From contig CM056573.1 of assembly GCA_029721435.1 (NCBI GenBank), forward strand, positions 97,917,947 through 97,981,946: DNA of 64,000 bases. The letters run 5' to 3'. Positions 23,601 through 34,814 of the stretch are shown here, piece after piece. The position numbers and the translations under genes were made by a program. Positions within the stretch are counted from its first letter, which is position 1; every line of letters starts with the position of its first letter. Origin of the DNA: Gymnothorax reevesii (Eukaryota; Chordata; Actinopteri; Anguilliformes; Muraenidae). A model generated the notes under the pieces. It was not told where the DNA came from. It saw nothing but the letters and a program-made list of their open reading frames with translations, and did no database searches.

Positions 23601-24462
23601 TATTCAATGTACTGGACGGCACCACATCATCTTCTTCTTTAGCCTTCTTGGCCATAGCACGAGTCACTGCGCAAGAAGGATACAGAGATGGGTCCTCATC
23701 CCCATCTTCAGTGCTCGGCTGTGAAGTAAGATGTACAGGGGGAACTACTTTGCCCCCAGCCAGGTCATTGCCTAGCAACAGAGAAACACCCTTTATAGGT
23801 AGACTTGACATAAGTCCCACCTTTACCTGTCCTGTAACTAAATCTGACTTCAAGAATATAGAGCGCAGGGGTACAGATACAGTCCTCCCTTCAATACCTT
23901 GTACAAGTATGAAATCCCCTGAAGCGGTCTCATCACGTAACTCCAAGGAGTCCATCAACAAAAGTGACTGAGAAGCTCCGGTATCCCTTAGGATATATAT
24001 GGGGACAGGAGTAGTATGCTCATTCAGAGCCACAAATCCCTCTGACACAAATGGAAGAAATTCCTCCCTCACGAAGTCAGCTGTATCAGGCTTTTTAGCC
24101 CCACAAGAAGCAGGCAATTTAGCAGATTGGTTATCTACTACAGGGGTTTCTAACCTTGTTTTCACAAAGGCATTTGGTTTGGTATCCTTTTCTTTTTCTT
24201 TCTTAGCTTTAAGGAACCAACAGTTAGTTGTAACATGACCAGATTTCTTGCAATAACTGCAAACTAGACCACTTTTGTCACTGTCAGCTTTCACACTGAT
24301 CAGACCTGTTACTGGATTTCTGAGCACCATCACCAGATTTGTCTTTGTCTTTGGGTGAGGAATCTTGGGTATCACCGTAACCCTTTTTCTGAAATTGGGA
24401 CCATCTATTATTACTGCTAGACTGAAATTTGGACTTATGAGTGAGAACATATTCATCTGCAA
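20656..24462 (-). pseudogene. pol: Gmr1-like pol with three stop codons
   Basis: One continuous frame carries, in order: CCHC zinc knuckle C-x2-C-x4-H-x4-C (24261-24221); protease DTGA (about 23985); integrase HHCC finger (about 23190-23080); integrase core with first Asp in VIVDCVGPL, second Asp in DQGSNF (22831-22833) and Glu in FEWFHST (about 22725); a GPY motif (RFHGPYEI); RT with an intact YIDD (about 21462); and RNase H ending DCLSRV. The frame is broken by TAG 22837-22839, TAA 22834-22836 and TGA 21718-21720. Domains on both sides stay in frame, so these look like point changes. The region upstream of the zinc knuckle overlaps gag in another frame. Confidence 0.93.
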
Positions 24463-25357
24463 ATTTGGCAGCTGATTGCAAGTTCAGTGCTTGCTTCTCA
24501 TTAAGGTAGGTCTTAACATCATCCTTAACACAGTTCTTGAATTCTTCAACTAACACCATCTCTTTTAGTGAGTTGAAATCATCCTTGACCTCCATAGAAG
24601 TACACCAGCGCTCAAAGCAAACCTGCTTCTCATTAGCAAATTCAACATAAGTCTGATTTTCAGATTTCTTCAGACCTCTGAATTTCTGTCGGTAAGCCTC
24701 TGGAACCAACTCATAAGCTCTCAAAATAACCTTTTTGACAACCTCATAATCAGAGGAATCATCTGCAGACAAAGCCGAATAGGCTTGTTGAGCTTTACCC
24801 TTGAGGACAGTTTGCAACATCAGAGGCCAGTGTTCCTTTGGCCACTGGCAACTCTTTGCTACCTTTTCAAAACACTGGAAATAGTTGTCAACATCCTTTT
24901 CCGAAAATGGAGGCACCAGTTTTACCTCCTGACTAGCACAAAATTTATTTTTCATTGCTATTTTAATTTTTAGTTGCTCCATTTGGAGTCTTTCTTCTCT
25001 CTCAAATTCTCTTTGTTTTTCTTCTCTTGCTAATTTTTCTAACTCAAACTGCCTTTGTTTTTCTTTTTCTTCCCTCTCAAATTCTCTTTGTTTTTCTTTT
25101 TCCTCCCTTTCAATCTCTAGCATTTTTAATTTAAGTTCCATTTCTATATTTGGATTTTCCACTGGAAACTGTTCCAGATCTCCTGGTGCAAACACATTTT
25201 CATCAATGTAATATTCAACTATCTCTCTAGCCAGTCTTGCTTTTCGCATGGCTGGTTTTACCTCTGTCAGCTCCAACTGTCTGCAAATTTCTAGCAGTTC
25301 TGTCTTTTTAAAAGACTTCAAAACCCCTACGGTTGGTGATGCCAAGAAATCATCCAT
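24284..25357 (-). CDS. gag: Gmr1-like Gag (SCAN-related)
   Basis: 357 codons starting MDDFLAS. The first 80 residues include KKTELLEICRQLEL. A highly charged coiled-coil-like stretch of repeated EREEKEKQREFE follows, then a capsid-like domain (VPPFSEKDVDNYFQCFEKVA, AYELVPEAYRQKFRGL, YVEFANEKQ) related to the SCAN fold, which is known to derive from Gmr1-like gag. The zinc knuckle is not in this frame; it lies just past the gag stop in the pol frame. Gag forms the intracellular particle that packages the RNA. The frame is intact apart from that junction. An upstream GTG start at 25390 is less likely than this ATG. Confidence 0.88.
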   Translation of the reverse strand: MDDFLASPTVGVLKSFKKTELLEICRQLELTEVKPAMRKARLAREIVEYYIDENVFAPGDLEQFPVENPNIEMELKLKMLEIEREEKEKQREFEREEKEKQRQFELEKLAREEKQREFEREERLQMEQLKIKIAMKNKFCASQEVKLVPPFSEKDVDNYFQCFEKVAKSCQWPKEHWPLMLQTVLKGKAQQAYSALSADDSSDYEVVKKVILRAYELVPEAYRQKFRGLKKSENQTYVEFANEKQVCFERWCTSMEVKDDFNSLKEMVLVEEFKNCVKDDVKTYLNEKQALNLQSAAKFADEYVLTHKSKFQSSSNNRWSQFQKKGYGDTQDSSPKDKDKSGDGAQKSSNRSDQCES

Positions 25358-25449
25358 TGCTGTTGTCAATATATATCTAGGAAAATTCACAAAAACAATT
25401 TCACAATTTGGAATGTTAGATTTTCAATAAATTACTCACACAATGGTCT

Positions 25450-25470
25450 ATCCCGGACCTTGAGCCCCCA
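25450..25470 (-). other. Primer binding site, tRNA-Pro-like
   Basis: Three bases inside the 5' LTR the minus strand reads TGGGGGCTC, AAG, GTCCGGGAT. The outer blocks equal the usual tRNA-Pro primer complement, with three extra bases in the middle. Confidence 0.7.
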
Positions 25471-25473
25471 ATT

Positions 25474-25970
25474 TGTTATGGCCCCAATTTGTTATTACAT
25501 TTATAACACAACAGCAACAGCAAGGGATGACAAACACAGTTTTAACAACTAAAACACATTTAATTTTTAACAAAGACAAAGACTAATAACAACTAACAAC
25601 TAAATGACCAAGATTGATTATAACAAAAACAAAAAGAAATATTTACAGTCCCTTTTTGTGGGGCGGCTTGGTGATGTCCTGGGTGAGAAAATGCTCAAAC
25701 ACAGGCTAAGAAATCCACAAAAGAAACGTCACAGGTCTTGAACAGAATGGCAGGTCTGGTCATCTTCTTGCAATTTCTCCTACTACTTTACTGTCTCAAT
25801 TCTTTTCCTTATATACTCTTTTGCAGACCCCACCCACATTTAGACCTCTTTTTTTTTAATTTTCTGAGACTTGCCCCAGACATGTCCAGGACATGTCTAA
25901 ACATGACTCCAGTCTGAGCTTAACAAAAAAAGGTAAATACTGCCATCTAGTGGCCTATATTCACATTACA
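25474..25970 (-). repeat. 5' LTR of the Gmr1-like element
   Basis: 497 bp, near-identical to 20032-20528, with TG...CA ends on the minus strand. The promoter and transcription start should lie here. A TATATAAGG box is readable on the minus strand near 25807-25815 (plus-strand CCTTATATA). Confidence 0.95.
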
Positions 25971-25974
25971 TTTG

Positions 25975-28635
25975 TCACTTACAGTAACATGAATGTGGCC
26001 AATGTTAATGGTGTTGACTAACTATTAATTTATTGTGTAACTTCTTCGAAAACAAGTTCATACGTGCTGATGGCAACCATGGTAACGCTGCATACATTTA
26101 GCTAGCTACCTAATGTATTACTGATTGGGAGGCAACTGACAATAGCTGGCTAATGGTTATAAATGGCCAATTACAGTTATGCTTTGAAATCAATGAAAAA
26201 CACTGGTGATTATTTCATTCTCTGATCTGTGGCACCACTCTTAGGTCAAATGTAATTCCTGCCTCAGTGGGTTGATGCGATGACAGCGATCAGTCATGTC
26301 AGACTTCTTTCCTTGTAAAGTTTATAGGTTAAGGTTGAATAACTTAAAATAAAATATTTTAAGACAGTATGAGAAAATTTCATTGCATTGAATGTGCTAT
26401 CTCATGATTGAAAGCACCCTGAAATTTGGATTATGCCAACTCTTACTCCTCCCCACTCCGGAACGTCCTGTCTCAAAATCCTTCCCACTCATCATGTTTG
26501 TGTAGCTGAGGGTGATGTTACTTACTATGTTCGTTGGAGAGGAACTGGAGTAAGTGCTTATTGTATTGTAAAAAGAGAAAAAGGAGCAAATAATGCTGAT
26601 ATAGAAATATATGTGCTTCATGACTGTGTAATATTTATGTATTCATTTACAGCAAATCGTCAAGTGCCCGGAAAACCGTGATGTCCAAAATAACCTGAAT
26701 CTTAATAAACAGTTGATGCAGTCAAAGGCCCGCTTGAAGTGGGAAACCACAATGCGCTAGCCCAGAGCAAGCTCACTTTGGACTTAGGGAAACTGCAGGT
26801 TAATGAGTAGTAATGGGAACACTGCTAGGAATTAATGGGCCCCAGGGCAGTGAAAGCTTAACCTGAGGGAGCATATCGCTGGGTTAAGCAGTTTGTAGTG
26901 GGAAAGGGACATTAAAATAGTGCATCAGAAGAATTCTTCATCCAGTGCTGATTAGATATTTTCCTTCTCTCTTCTGGTTGGTGTCTGGATGTGAGAGATA
27001 AAGAATTCATTGAAAAACATTTGACCTTGGTACTTGACCTTTAGAATGTCAACAACAGATCAGGCCTGTCTGTCATGTTCTGAGATAAGAGGGTTGTTGG
27101 AATCTGAGATATACTTGACATTGAGACCTTAGTGCGACTGACTGCTACATTGGTACCTCTTGACCAGTCAGAGACCCTTGACCCTCAGAGTACATATTTT
27201 GCAAGACATCCTCTGACTTGCTGAGTGCACGCATCTCTGTTTGCCGAATGTTGTGCACTGACTACCTACCACTGCCTCAGAGGAAAGACGTGCCACTGTC
27301 AATATGAGGCATTTCTCATTTATAAAGGAGGTGGTATGCTGAGGATGAATCTCCCAAAGTTGTGCTACTGTTGAGCCAAGTCTTAGGGATCAATCTGATA
27401 ACATTTGTTTCAGGACAGACCTGGACTGGTTAATTAAAGCACAAGGTTGTTCTCAGTATTATTTCAGTAACCTTACAGTTTTGGGTGGATTCACTTAAAC
27501 ACACAGAAAAATGATATGTCGCCAGAAAGCCCTTTGCCTACACTGTGGGAACACCTGCGACAGGCCTGCGCACAGTATTCCGCCCACATACATCAACCTA
27601 GGCAAAATGAAATTAGAATGCAGTCTGCGCTTGTCAACCAAAGGGATTACCGAGGTTAACACCTCATCTAAAATGTCAGAACTTTTTGCCTATTATATTA
27701 TACACAATAATCTTCCAAATAAAAAAAAAATCCTCTATCATATGCAAGGAGCCAGAGATTGTGGTACATTGTGAGACTGATGCTTGTCTAGCCTTTCAAC
27801 AGAAGGGTTTATAAAAAGAATGACCTCATTATTGAAAAACCACAAATGATCTTCAGAATCTTCCCTCAGTGAAAGTAAAGAGGTTGAAAGCTTTGGCTAG
27901 ATAGCAGATTCATGTGTCTGTACGCCAGCCCCGGAAGCTCAGGAGAGAGTGACTGAAGTGGTAATTGAGAAAAAGATAGGCCAACACACAATAATCCTGG
28001 GAAAAAAATGACAACAAAGTCAAAAAGCTGACTAGAAACTCTGGCGCGAATGAGAGATCAGGTAGCTCTTTCTCATTTGGAATAGTCCCTGTAAATCTCA
28101 TGTTGTTTTTAGATGATCTGTGCTCACTATTTTTGAAAGCTGTCTTGACATCTTAAATGCATGGAAACCACAAGCAAGATAAACACTATGTAACAAACTG
28201 TGCTTCAGCCCTGCACATTTTATACAGAGATTTGAAGTTGCTCATTATTTGGTATGCATTAGGGATGACAACAGCGGCTTATTCCTTGTATTAATCTGCA
28301 TGTTCGTGTTTAGACTGCGTTTTAAATGAAAGAGAAAAGGGAATTCAACTAGGTCTTTGTGCTGAAAAATCTAGTGCTGAGAAATAAAACAGTCTTTTAC
28401 ACAGTCATGACAGTAGACATTGGAGTAGAATCTGACTGTACATTTTTTATGCCAGAAAACTGCAAAAATAAGTTGTTTAAGAAGCAATTGCAGGAAGATT
28501 CACAAAGAATAACATTTCATCTGCCTCCCAGAGAACCAGAAAGTGCGGACAGTTTGGAAAGATATCTTTATGTATTTGGATTTAATCAGAACTATACATA
28601 TTGGATGGTATCAGAAGAAACTGAATGTGTTTGGG
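25975..28635. other. Unassigned region
   Basis: No domain was recognised on either strand. Frames at 26433-26681, 27511-27774 and 28359-28643 (94 residues) have no family features that I know. This stretch could hold host regulatory or intronic sequence; nothing in it proves that. Confidence 0.4.
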
Positions 28636-28639
28636 GACA

Positions 28640-28960
28640 ATGATGACAATAGGGCAGTTATCCTCTATATTCAGTGACATGATGTACTGTGCCAAATAGT
28701 ATCTCCCATGGAAAACAACAAACTTGCTGGAGTTAGATGGAAACTGAGACAGCAGGAAAAACACAAAGCAGTCCTGCCAGTCTACTGCTATAATTTTGCA
28801 ACTGCAGTGATTATTCTGATTTGATCAAAAAACATAGCACAACTAACCTTTGAAGTTTAGGGTCCTACTCTTGATAAAGTTAAAAGCCCCAGATAATGAT
28901 CCTGAAATTGCATTGCTATTATTCTTCAGCACAAGGATATCACTGCTTGAGCAAGTGTAT
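28640..28960. repeat. Unclassified dispersed repeat, copy 1
   Basis: It shares an ordered series of similar blocks with 41690-42010: TCTCCCATG followed by an ACAACAA run, GGAAAC(T/A)GAGACA, AAAAACACAA, CAGTCCTGC, and CATTCTTCAG-like sequence after an A-rich spacer. Similarity is moderate with indels. Confidence 0.5.
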
Positions 28961-29269
28961 ATCACAATAACAGGGGTTTTTTGAGTGGAAGTCCTGGTTA
29001 AGGTTCGTAGGTCATGCTCTGATTGCTGCTTTACCTCCCCCTCTGGCGTGGAGCAATGCAAAATCTTCATGCTTCCTCTAGCCCCTCAGTTCACCAGTTG
29101 TACTGTTTCTGATCTACGACGCTCGTGTGAACAGATGAGGCCGGCTACTGTGATAATGGGGAAGAAATCAATATAAACCCACCCAACCTGTCCTGGGCTA
29201 CATCAGAGACGTTCTAAATAATAGGAGACAGTACAGTTCATCGTTTTACAATGCAAAAATGTGAAATGC

Positions 29270-29578
29270 TAAAGATGGTGGTTGCCTCACAGCAAGAAGG
29301 TTGTGGGTTCGAATCCGGCCTGGGGTCTTTCAGTGTGGAATTTGCATGTTCTTCCTGCGTTCGCGTGGGTTTCCTCCGGGTACTCCGGTTTCCCCCTCCT
29401 GGAAAAACATGCATCATAGGAACACTCCTACCTGTGGCCTTGACCAAGGAGCTGGCTTTAGAACTGGAGTTGGTCCCCGGGCGCTGCTCTGTGTCTGCCC
29501 ACTGCTCCTAACTATAGGATGGGTTAAATGCAGAGGACAAATTACCCCAGGAGGTTCACTAAAGTGTATCTTATCTTG
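29270..29578 (+). mobile_element. tRNA-derived SINE, copy 2
   Basis: Same unit as 10595-10915, here on the plus strand. A B box GGTTCGAATCC lies at 29308, the middle part reads CTCCGGGTACTCCGGTTTCC, and the tail is CACTAAAGTGTATCTTATCTTGTCTTGTCT. It can be aligned by eye along its whole length with copy 1. Confidence 0.78.
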
Positions 29579-29589
29579 TCTTGTCTAAC

Positions 29590-31050
29590 TGTGCATCACT
29601 GATAGACTGTATGGGTTGGGAGGTCAACAATACAAAATCACATCTGTGTAATTGGAGATTTTGGTTTTATGCCTCAAACGAAGGTGGAATTAAAGCATTG
29701 AAATAAAATAGATTCTATTTCTATTGTTTGTTTTGACACTAATGGCATTGATCCCTATTGTACAGCTAGTCATTGGTGAATTAGCAATAGATGCTACAAT
29801 TCAAATGCCATTTGCTTCCGTAATTACCGTAGACTAACATATATCCATAAACACGTGATTGTAATACCTAATGAACATGGTAAAGAACTTTTCTTTTAAG
29901 TCAGATATATTAGCTTCATTAGGACTTCGGTAGCTAAGTGTTGTGTTCATTCGTACACAACAGATGACAGTAGATAATATTAACAGCTCCTCAATTCAAA
30001 ACGACACTTTTAAATGTCATGATCTAAGCCGACTGCAATATGCGTATCATCAGCATACCTGCAGCATATGTGCAAAGTTTCAGGAATTTTCCGTGAAAAC
30101 TGTGAGAGCAGTTGATATCACCATCGAAGTACCTTCTGATACAGACGGACAGATGGAATGCACCACAACATAACTCGCCTTTCAGGCTTTCGCCCGGTCG
30201 GGGATAAAAATGTCCTTTTTCTCTGGCACTTATGTCTTTCAGAACAAATTTTATGACCTGATGTGTTAACAGTCTTACGGTGTCCACAAATATGGAAATC
30301 AAATGGCAATGCATACAACGGGGTAGAAAATCTAGGCCTCTTCCCATCTAAAGAGATAGAGCTCTGGTATTGTTGAACACAATCTTGCCGCCCACTGTAG
30401 TGTGCCATCTCCACATATTTAGAATGTCTCCTCAAGGGAGACTATGGAAGCTGCCTTCCATCTCATGCTCTTCTTTTTTATGTGACGGACAATGCAATTT
30501 ATGACAGTGTTTTCAGTCATGCTTGTGATGTGTGAAAGGCACTCTCAATTAACTAGCAAGGTTTTAATGGTAATTTTCTTTGTCTTTGCGCACCAGCAGA
30601 AACATGAAACTGGGGATGTGGAGATGTCAGACATTGATAAAAATACAATCCCTGGAAAAAAATATGGAATCGCCATACTTAGAGGTTCACGTTCCAGGTA
30701 CTATACTTCATAGCTAATAAACCAATCACATATATGACATAACAATTTTGGTTTATTAGTTTAATGTTCTGGCTTCACAAAATACACCTCAGACAAATTA
30801 TATTAAATAATTGTAATTAATGCCATATTTTTTCAGCTCAAGTAGAGGGGAAAATATGCAATCATTCAATGTTGAGGAAAAACTTAAGGAATCACCCAGG
30901 AGGTGGCATTTTGAAGAGAAATATCAACACTAATCTGAATATGAAAATTAGTTTGCAGTTAAAATAGAGCACTTTCTGACCCTAGCAAGGTGTTGGACTT
31001 TGGTTATTGAGAGGAAACACAACGCCACCCAGAGAGCTAGCAACTGAAAC
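29590..31050. other. Mostly unassigned; possible repeat end at 30000-30205
   Basis: Near 30140-30205 a GACGGACAGATGG run is followed by GGGGATAAAAATG, resembling the right end of the tandem-repeat element at 14275-14340. No full unit was seen. The rest has no recognisable feature. Confidence 0.35.
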
Positions 31051-31053
31051 TAA

Positions 31054-31667
31054 GGGCGCTTTCACACCAGGGGCATGTTTCCCAAAAGCGTTGTTGCTAA
31101 CTAAGTTAGCAACTTACATAGTTCATCCATTCACTGTCAATGGGCCCAACTATGTAAGTTAGCATTTGCGATTTCGGGAAACGCACCCCAGGATAATCTA
31201 GGGGACTCGGATCGATTTGGTGGGGAATGCAAAAAAATTTCACATCTTTGTGTGGTTTGTTTCACACTTCACTTTTGAAAGCGGACCAAACCGCCAGGAC
31301 AATGTCATGCAGTTACAACAGTTGCTCGTTTGGGGAGGTATTGCTCGAAATGAGCACTGACCAGAAGAAAAAAAGCATGATGAAGCAGAAAACCCTGCTC
31401 ATCGATGGGCCAGGACCTCTCTTTGCTTCACTTCATCTCTTTGGTTTGCTGGATAGTCCGTATGCATTTCCCACTGTAATCGAACCGCACCAGGGTCACT
31501 TGCAAGCGAACCGAGACCCACGTTTTCAGGTGGACCAGAGTTTGCTTGTTTGGTCCACACCAGAATTCACATGAGTTTTCACACCTGGCCAAACGAAGCG
31601 GACTATCTGAGAAAACTAACTCTGGTCCATTTAAAGCGGACCAAACAGCTTTGGTGTGAAAGCGCCC
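31054..31667. mobile_element. MITE with GGGCGCTTTCACACC ends
   Basis: The inverted ends GGGCGCTTTCACACC match exactly at both sides, flanked by TAA on the left and TAT on the right, compatible with a 3-bp target duplication as in PIF/Harbinger elements. Inner arms repeat the theme AAAGCGGACCAAAC. The 115-residue open frame in it is not a known protein. A second MITE is nested at 31070-31189. Confidence 0.7.
31070..31189. mobile_element. Nested foldback MITE, 120 bp
   Basis: The ends GGGGCATGTTTCCCAAAA and the complement of TTTCGGGAAACGCACCCC pair imperfectly, and inner arms CTAACTAAGTTAGC continue the palindrome. AGG on each side suggests a 3-bp duplication inside the outer MITE. Confidence 0.65.
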
Positions 31668-32076
31668 TATTGTGAAACAGCTTCAAGAGGAAACTCAATA
31701 TGTAGAGTGAGGTTGACAATGTCGTGTACAATCTCAAAGTGCACAATATGTTTGATATTAAATATTTGAAGCGCGGAAAGTGACTGAAAACCATCTAACG
31801 AGATTCATCTGGGCGCCAAGGATGCACAAGACAAAATCCAATCACTAGACACATACACTTTATAGACACGCAAGTTGCTGGATTGTGAAGAGACACACTA
31901 AGAAATCACATGAGGGTTGTGACATGAGAGAGGCAAATGATATTGGTTGTTCCTAGTCAACTGTGTCTAAAATTTGGTGCAAGTATACAAAAAATGGGAA
32001 AGTTATTGAAGTTCCAATGAGACATTTAAAGATGACTGCCTGAACAAAACAAGCAATTTTCCCCATTCAATTATGA

Positions 32077-33387
32077 CAGATGTGGGCAACAAGGGCCGTA
32101 TCAGTCCCTGGTTTTCACACCAACTTCTGGCCTTTAATTGTTGATCATTTAAATTATCTAAACTATTTCTGAAATCTGACATTTCAGGCACATTTCTTTA
32201 AATTATCATGAAAGGCCAACAAAGACTGTTCTCATCTCCCCACATAAAAATGTTTTCTTTGATCTAATCTTTGCACAAATCTATATTTGTGTGTTGTGTT
32301 CTGGCCTTTGGCCAGAACAGTATTCATGGTTTTAACAGTTTCATGTTCCATAGTTCAAGGTTTCATAGTTCATAGTTCATGTCACAGTTTTTGCATTTCA
32401 TGTTTCACATTCCATGTTTTTACTTTTCCATGTTTTTGTTTTTGCCAGGTCTGCCATGCCACTCCACCGCTTGTCTGCGTTCCGCCCCGTGCCTTCGTTG
32501 TTGCACATTTCTGAGCTATGGTTGGCTTTGGTATTTCCCCTTCCTTCTGTGCTTGCTGGATTCGGGCCTTTCTAAACTTAATTGGCAATTAACTGTTTTT
32601 AAGTTACTAACATTTACTAACACTCACTGGGTGGTGTAATTCTTAGATAGGCACATTACTAATATTACTAATTTAGACAGGGAGTTTATTGTCATGATTC
32701 CTGCTTTGCTATTTCAAGATCTTGCTGTGCTTTTCTGTTCTTAACATTCATGCTTGCTTCCAAACTGCATACTTAATTGGTACTTAAACTGAGCACGCTC
32801 ATTCTCTTAATGAGCAGGTCATGTCATCCAATCTCTGTCCATGTCTTGATCTTGCCATGCCTCTTGTTTCTCTCTCTCTCCAGGTGTTACCCCTCATGTC
32901 ATGATTTCCAAGCCTTTATCTGGATGCGGTGGAAGTTGGCTGGCAGACAGTGTCTCGCGTCTCGTTGCATGTTCAAGTTTCGCCAAGTTCTTGTTGTCAA
33001 GTTCCCTTACATATCTAGTTTCAAGTCTTGTCCTAGCCTCTTGTCTTGTGTATATATATATAGTCTGGTTATTTATTTTTCTTGTTCATCTTGCCTGGAG
33101 TTTCCAGTGCCTTTTGTTTTTTGCCATTTTGCATTCTTTGTTTATAGCTCTGTGTAGCATACCTTAGTTTGTTTTTTGCAACCCTTTGGGCCAAGTTTTT
33201 TGTTGGCCCTCGTGCCTGTTTTGTTTTGTTTGAAAATAAATCCTCATTCCCTTCTCCCCGCATCTGGTGTCTTACTGATCCCATATCATTGTGTATGCAA
33301 TCAATTAACTCAATATGTCGGGGTAATTGATAGAAGTAAAAACCTGCATACACACCGGCCCTCCAGGACCGGAATTGCCCGCCCCTG
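32077..33387. mobile_element. hAT-like element split by a solo LTR
   Basis: The ends CAGATGTGGGCAA and TTGCCCGCCCCTG are inverted (imperfect), with flanking octamers AATTATGA (32069-32076) and ATTTATGA (33388-33395). Most of the interior is the later solo LTR 32292-33288. The remaining hAT sequence is about 310 bp and non-coding. Confidence 0.7.
32292..33288 (+). mobile_element. Solo LTR, 997 bp
   Basis: Begins TGTTGTGTTCTGG, ends CCCATATCA, with a perfect 5-bp duplication TTGTG at 32287-32291 and 33289-33293. GAAAATAAATCCTC near 33231 supplies a polyadenylation-type signal. It shares the motif GTTACTAACA(C/T)TTACTAACA and general layout with the other solo LTRs of the window. Confidence 0.85.
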
Positions 33388-33395
33388 ATTTATGA

Positions 33396-33658
33396 CATGG
33401 GGTTGCATGTCCGGTAAAGGACCAAAGGAGATGACAATCATTACCTCAACAGTCAATGCAAAGGAATGCATTGAAATTTTGGACAATTTTTACAGTAGAA
33501 AATAGGTTTGGTGATAATTAAGTCATTTTAAGCTCACTTGGTCCAAACAGACCAAAGCAAGCTTAATCGATCATGTGGCGGCATTGACATCTGCGGTAAC
33601 TTCAATCTTCTTCTCCCAAACCTCTGAAGGGATCAGTTTGAAATTTGGTGGGGAGATA
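33396..33658. other. Intervening sequence, no feature
   Basis: Nothing recognisable between the hAT-like element and the Tc1 MITE. Confidence 0.4.
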
Positions 33659-34187
33659 CAGTACCAGTCAAAAATTTGGATACACTTTGCTAATGTCACA
33701 GCACCCTGTTTTTAGAGAAATTTAAATGGCTAAACTTCTCTATATAATCTCAAATGGAATCTGGTAAGAGGTAAACAGTCAGAAGTTAAAAGAGAATAAT
33801 TTACTTGTTTGAATAGTGCCCAAAATTTTAGAATTCTCAAAGAAGTCATATTTTGCAAAGTAAGCAGACAAACATGCTCTTTCCATTTTCCAACAGCCAA
33901 ATTAAAGACAAGCTGTTTTGGAACTTATTGGGCAAAAACGTCAAAGAAAACAAACCACGAGAGCAGGAGATCTTTGGGGACTTAGACGGCCATTCAGCAG
34001 CAAACTCATTATAGCCATATGACTGCTCTCTTAAAAAAAAAGTGAGTATATGCTGTAAATATGACAGAAAATGCTGGTTAGTTTAATGGATTTAAGATTT
34101 AGATCTCTTTTTTTGTTTTGCAAAATAAATGGTACCTATTTGTCCTGTAAAAATAGTGTGGGTATGTCCAAAGTTTGGCTGGTATTG
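33659..34187. mobile_element. Non-autonomous Tc1-like MITE, 529 bp
   Basis: The left end CAGTACCAGTCAAAAATTTGG and right end CCAAAGTTTGGCTGGTATTG are the familiar Tc1-family terminal repeat. TA precedes the left end; the right flank is CA, probably a mutated TA. There is no transposase coding. Confidence 0.8.
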
Positions 34188-34681
34188 CACATATGGATTT
34201 AGAGATTGTAAATGGCTTGAATAGTGCAAATATGTCCATCTGTCCATGAGCTATGGAGATGTATAATGCATTGGAAGCTATATCTTCTGAACCTTAAGTC
34301 GTCGAAACAAAATTCTTTTTTGTTGGATTCTGTGGATCAAAACAAATCAAGCTATATAAGCCCCAATATATTTGCATATATGCAAATTTCCATTATTTTG
34401 AATTGTTTGTAAAAAATGTAAAAGTCCCCTATTATGCTGTATTTAGTTGGTTAAAATATGTCTAATGGGTCTTTAAAATAATGTTAAGTATTCAGATACA
34501 AAAAAACCCACACACATCCACGCCTAGTGAGACCTTTTTCTTACCCAGTTTGTGCCGGCCTAAAACACAAGCTGTTTTGAAATGGGCGGGGAGGCTATGC
34601 TAATGAGGCACTGCTCTGATTGGCTGCCTGGCCACTTCGATTCCGGGGAAGGGTGTAGACCTGAAAAACCAGGAAACCAAG

Positions 34682-34814
34682 ATGGCAGATTTTTCAGGAC
34701 AGCTCTCCACAGAATATATTACGGTGAGACTGTACATGTTTGATCCTGAATCCGACGCTGAACAGGAGGAGGAGGAAGTATTGCAGCAAGGTCTACAACA
34801 GGATTTCAATGAGT
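34682..34814 (+). pseudogene. Start of an unknown ORF, broken by a solo LTR
   Basis: An ATG at 34682 opens MADFSGQLSTEYITVRLYMF followed by an acidic stretch (DPESDAEQEEEE). The frame reaches the LTR insertion at 34815. Across the insertion (rejoining after the second TGAGT at 36125) the frame would continue about 23 residues to a stop. A Y-M-F-D-P-E-S-D style start is seen in some fish zinc-finger or transposon-associated proteins, but I cannot name it. It could be a host or transposon first exon. Confidence 0.35.

Larger units (their letters stand above)
20032..25970 (-). mobile_element. Nearly complete Gmr1-like LTR retrotransposon
   Basis: A 5939-bp minus-strand element has two 497-bp LTRs, a tRNA-Pro-like primer site, gag, and pol with order zinc knuckle-protease-integrase-RT-RNase H. 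Integrase before RT is the defining trait of Gmr1-like Ty3/gypsy elements of deuterostomes; ordinary gypsy elements have integrase last. Flanks carry a 4-bp duplication TTTG at 20028-20031 and 25971-25974. The LTRs differ by one substitution noticed by eye, implying recent insertion. Three stop codons in pol make this copy defective, although all domains are present and in frame. Confidence 0.93.

Noticed and set aside
28359..28643. A 94-residue open frame considered as an exon
   Set aside because: No family features, no convincing splice signals, and a length expected by chance in AT-rich DNA.
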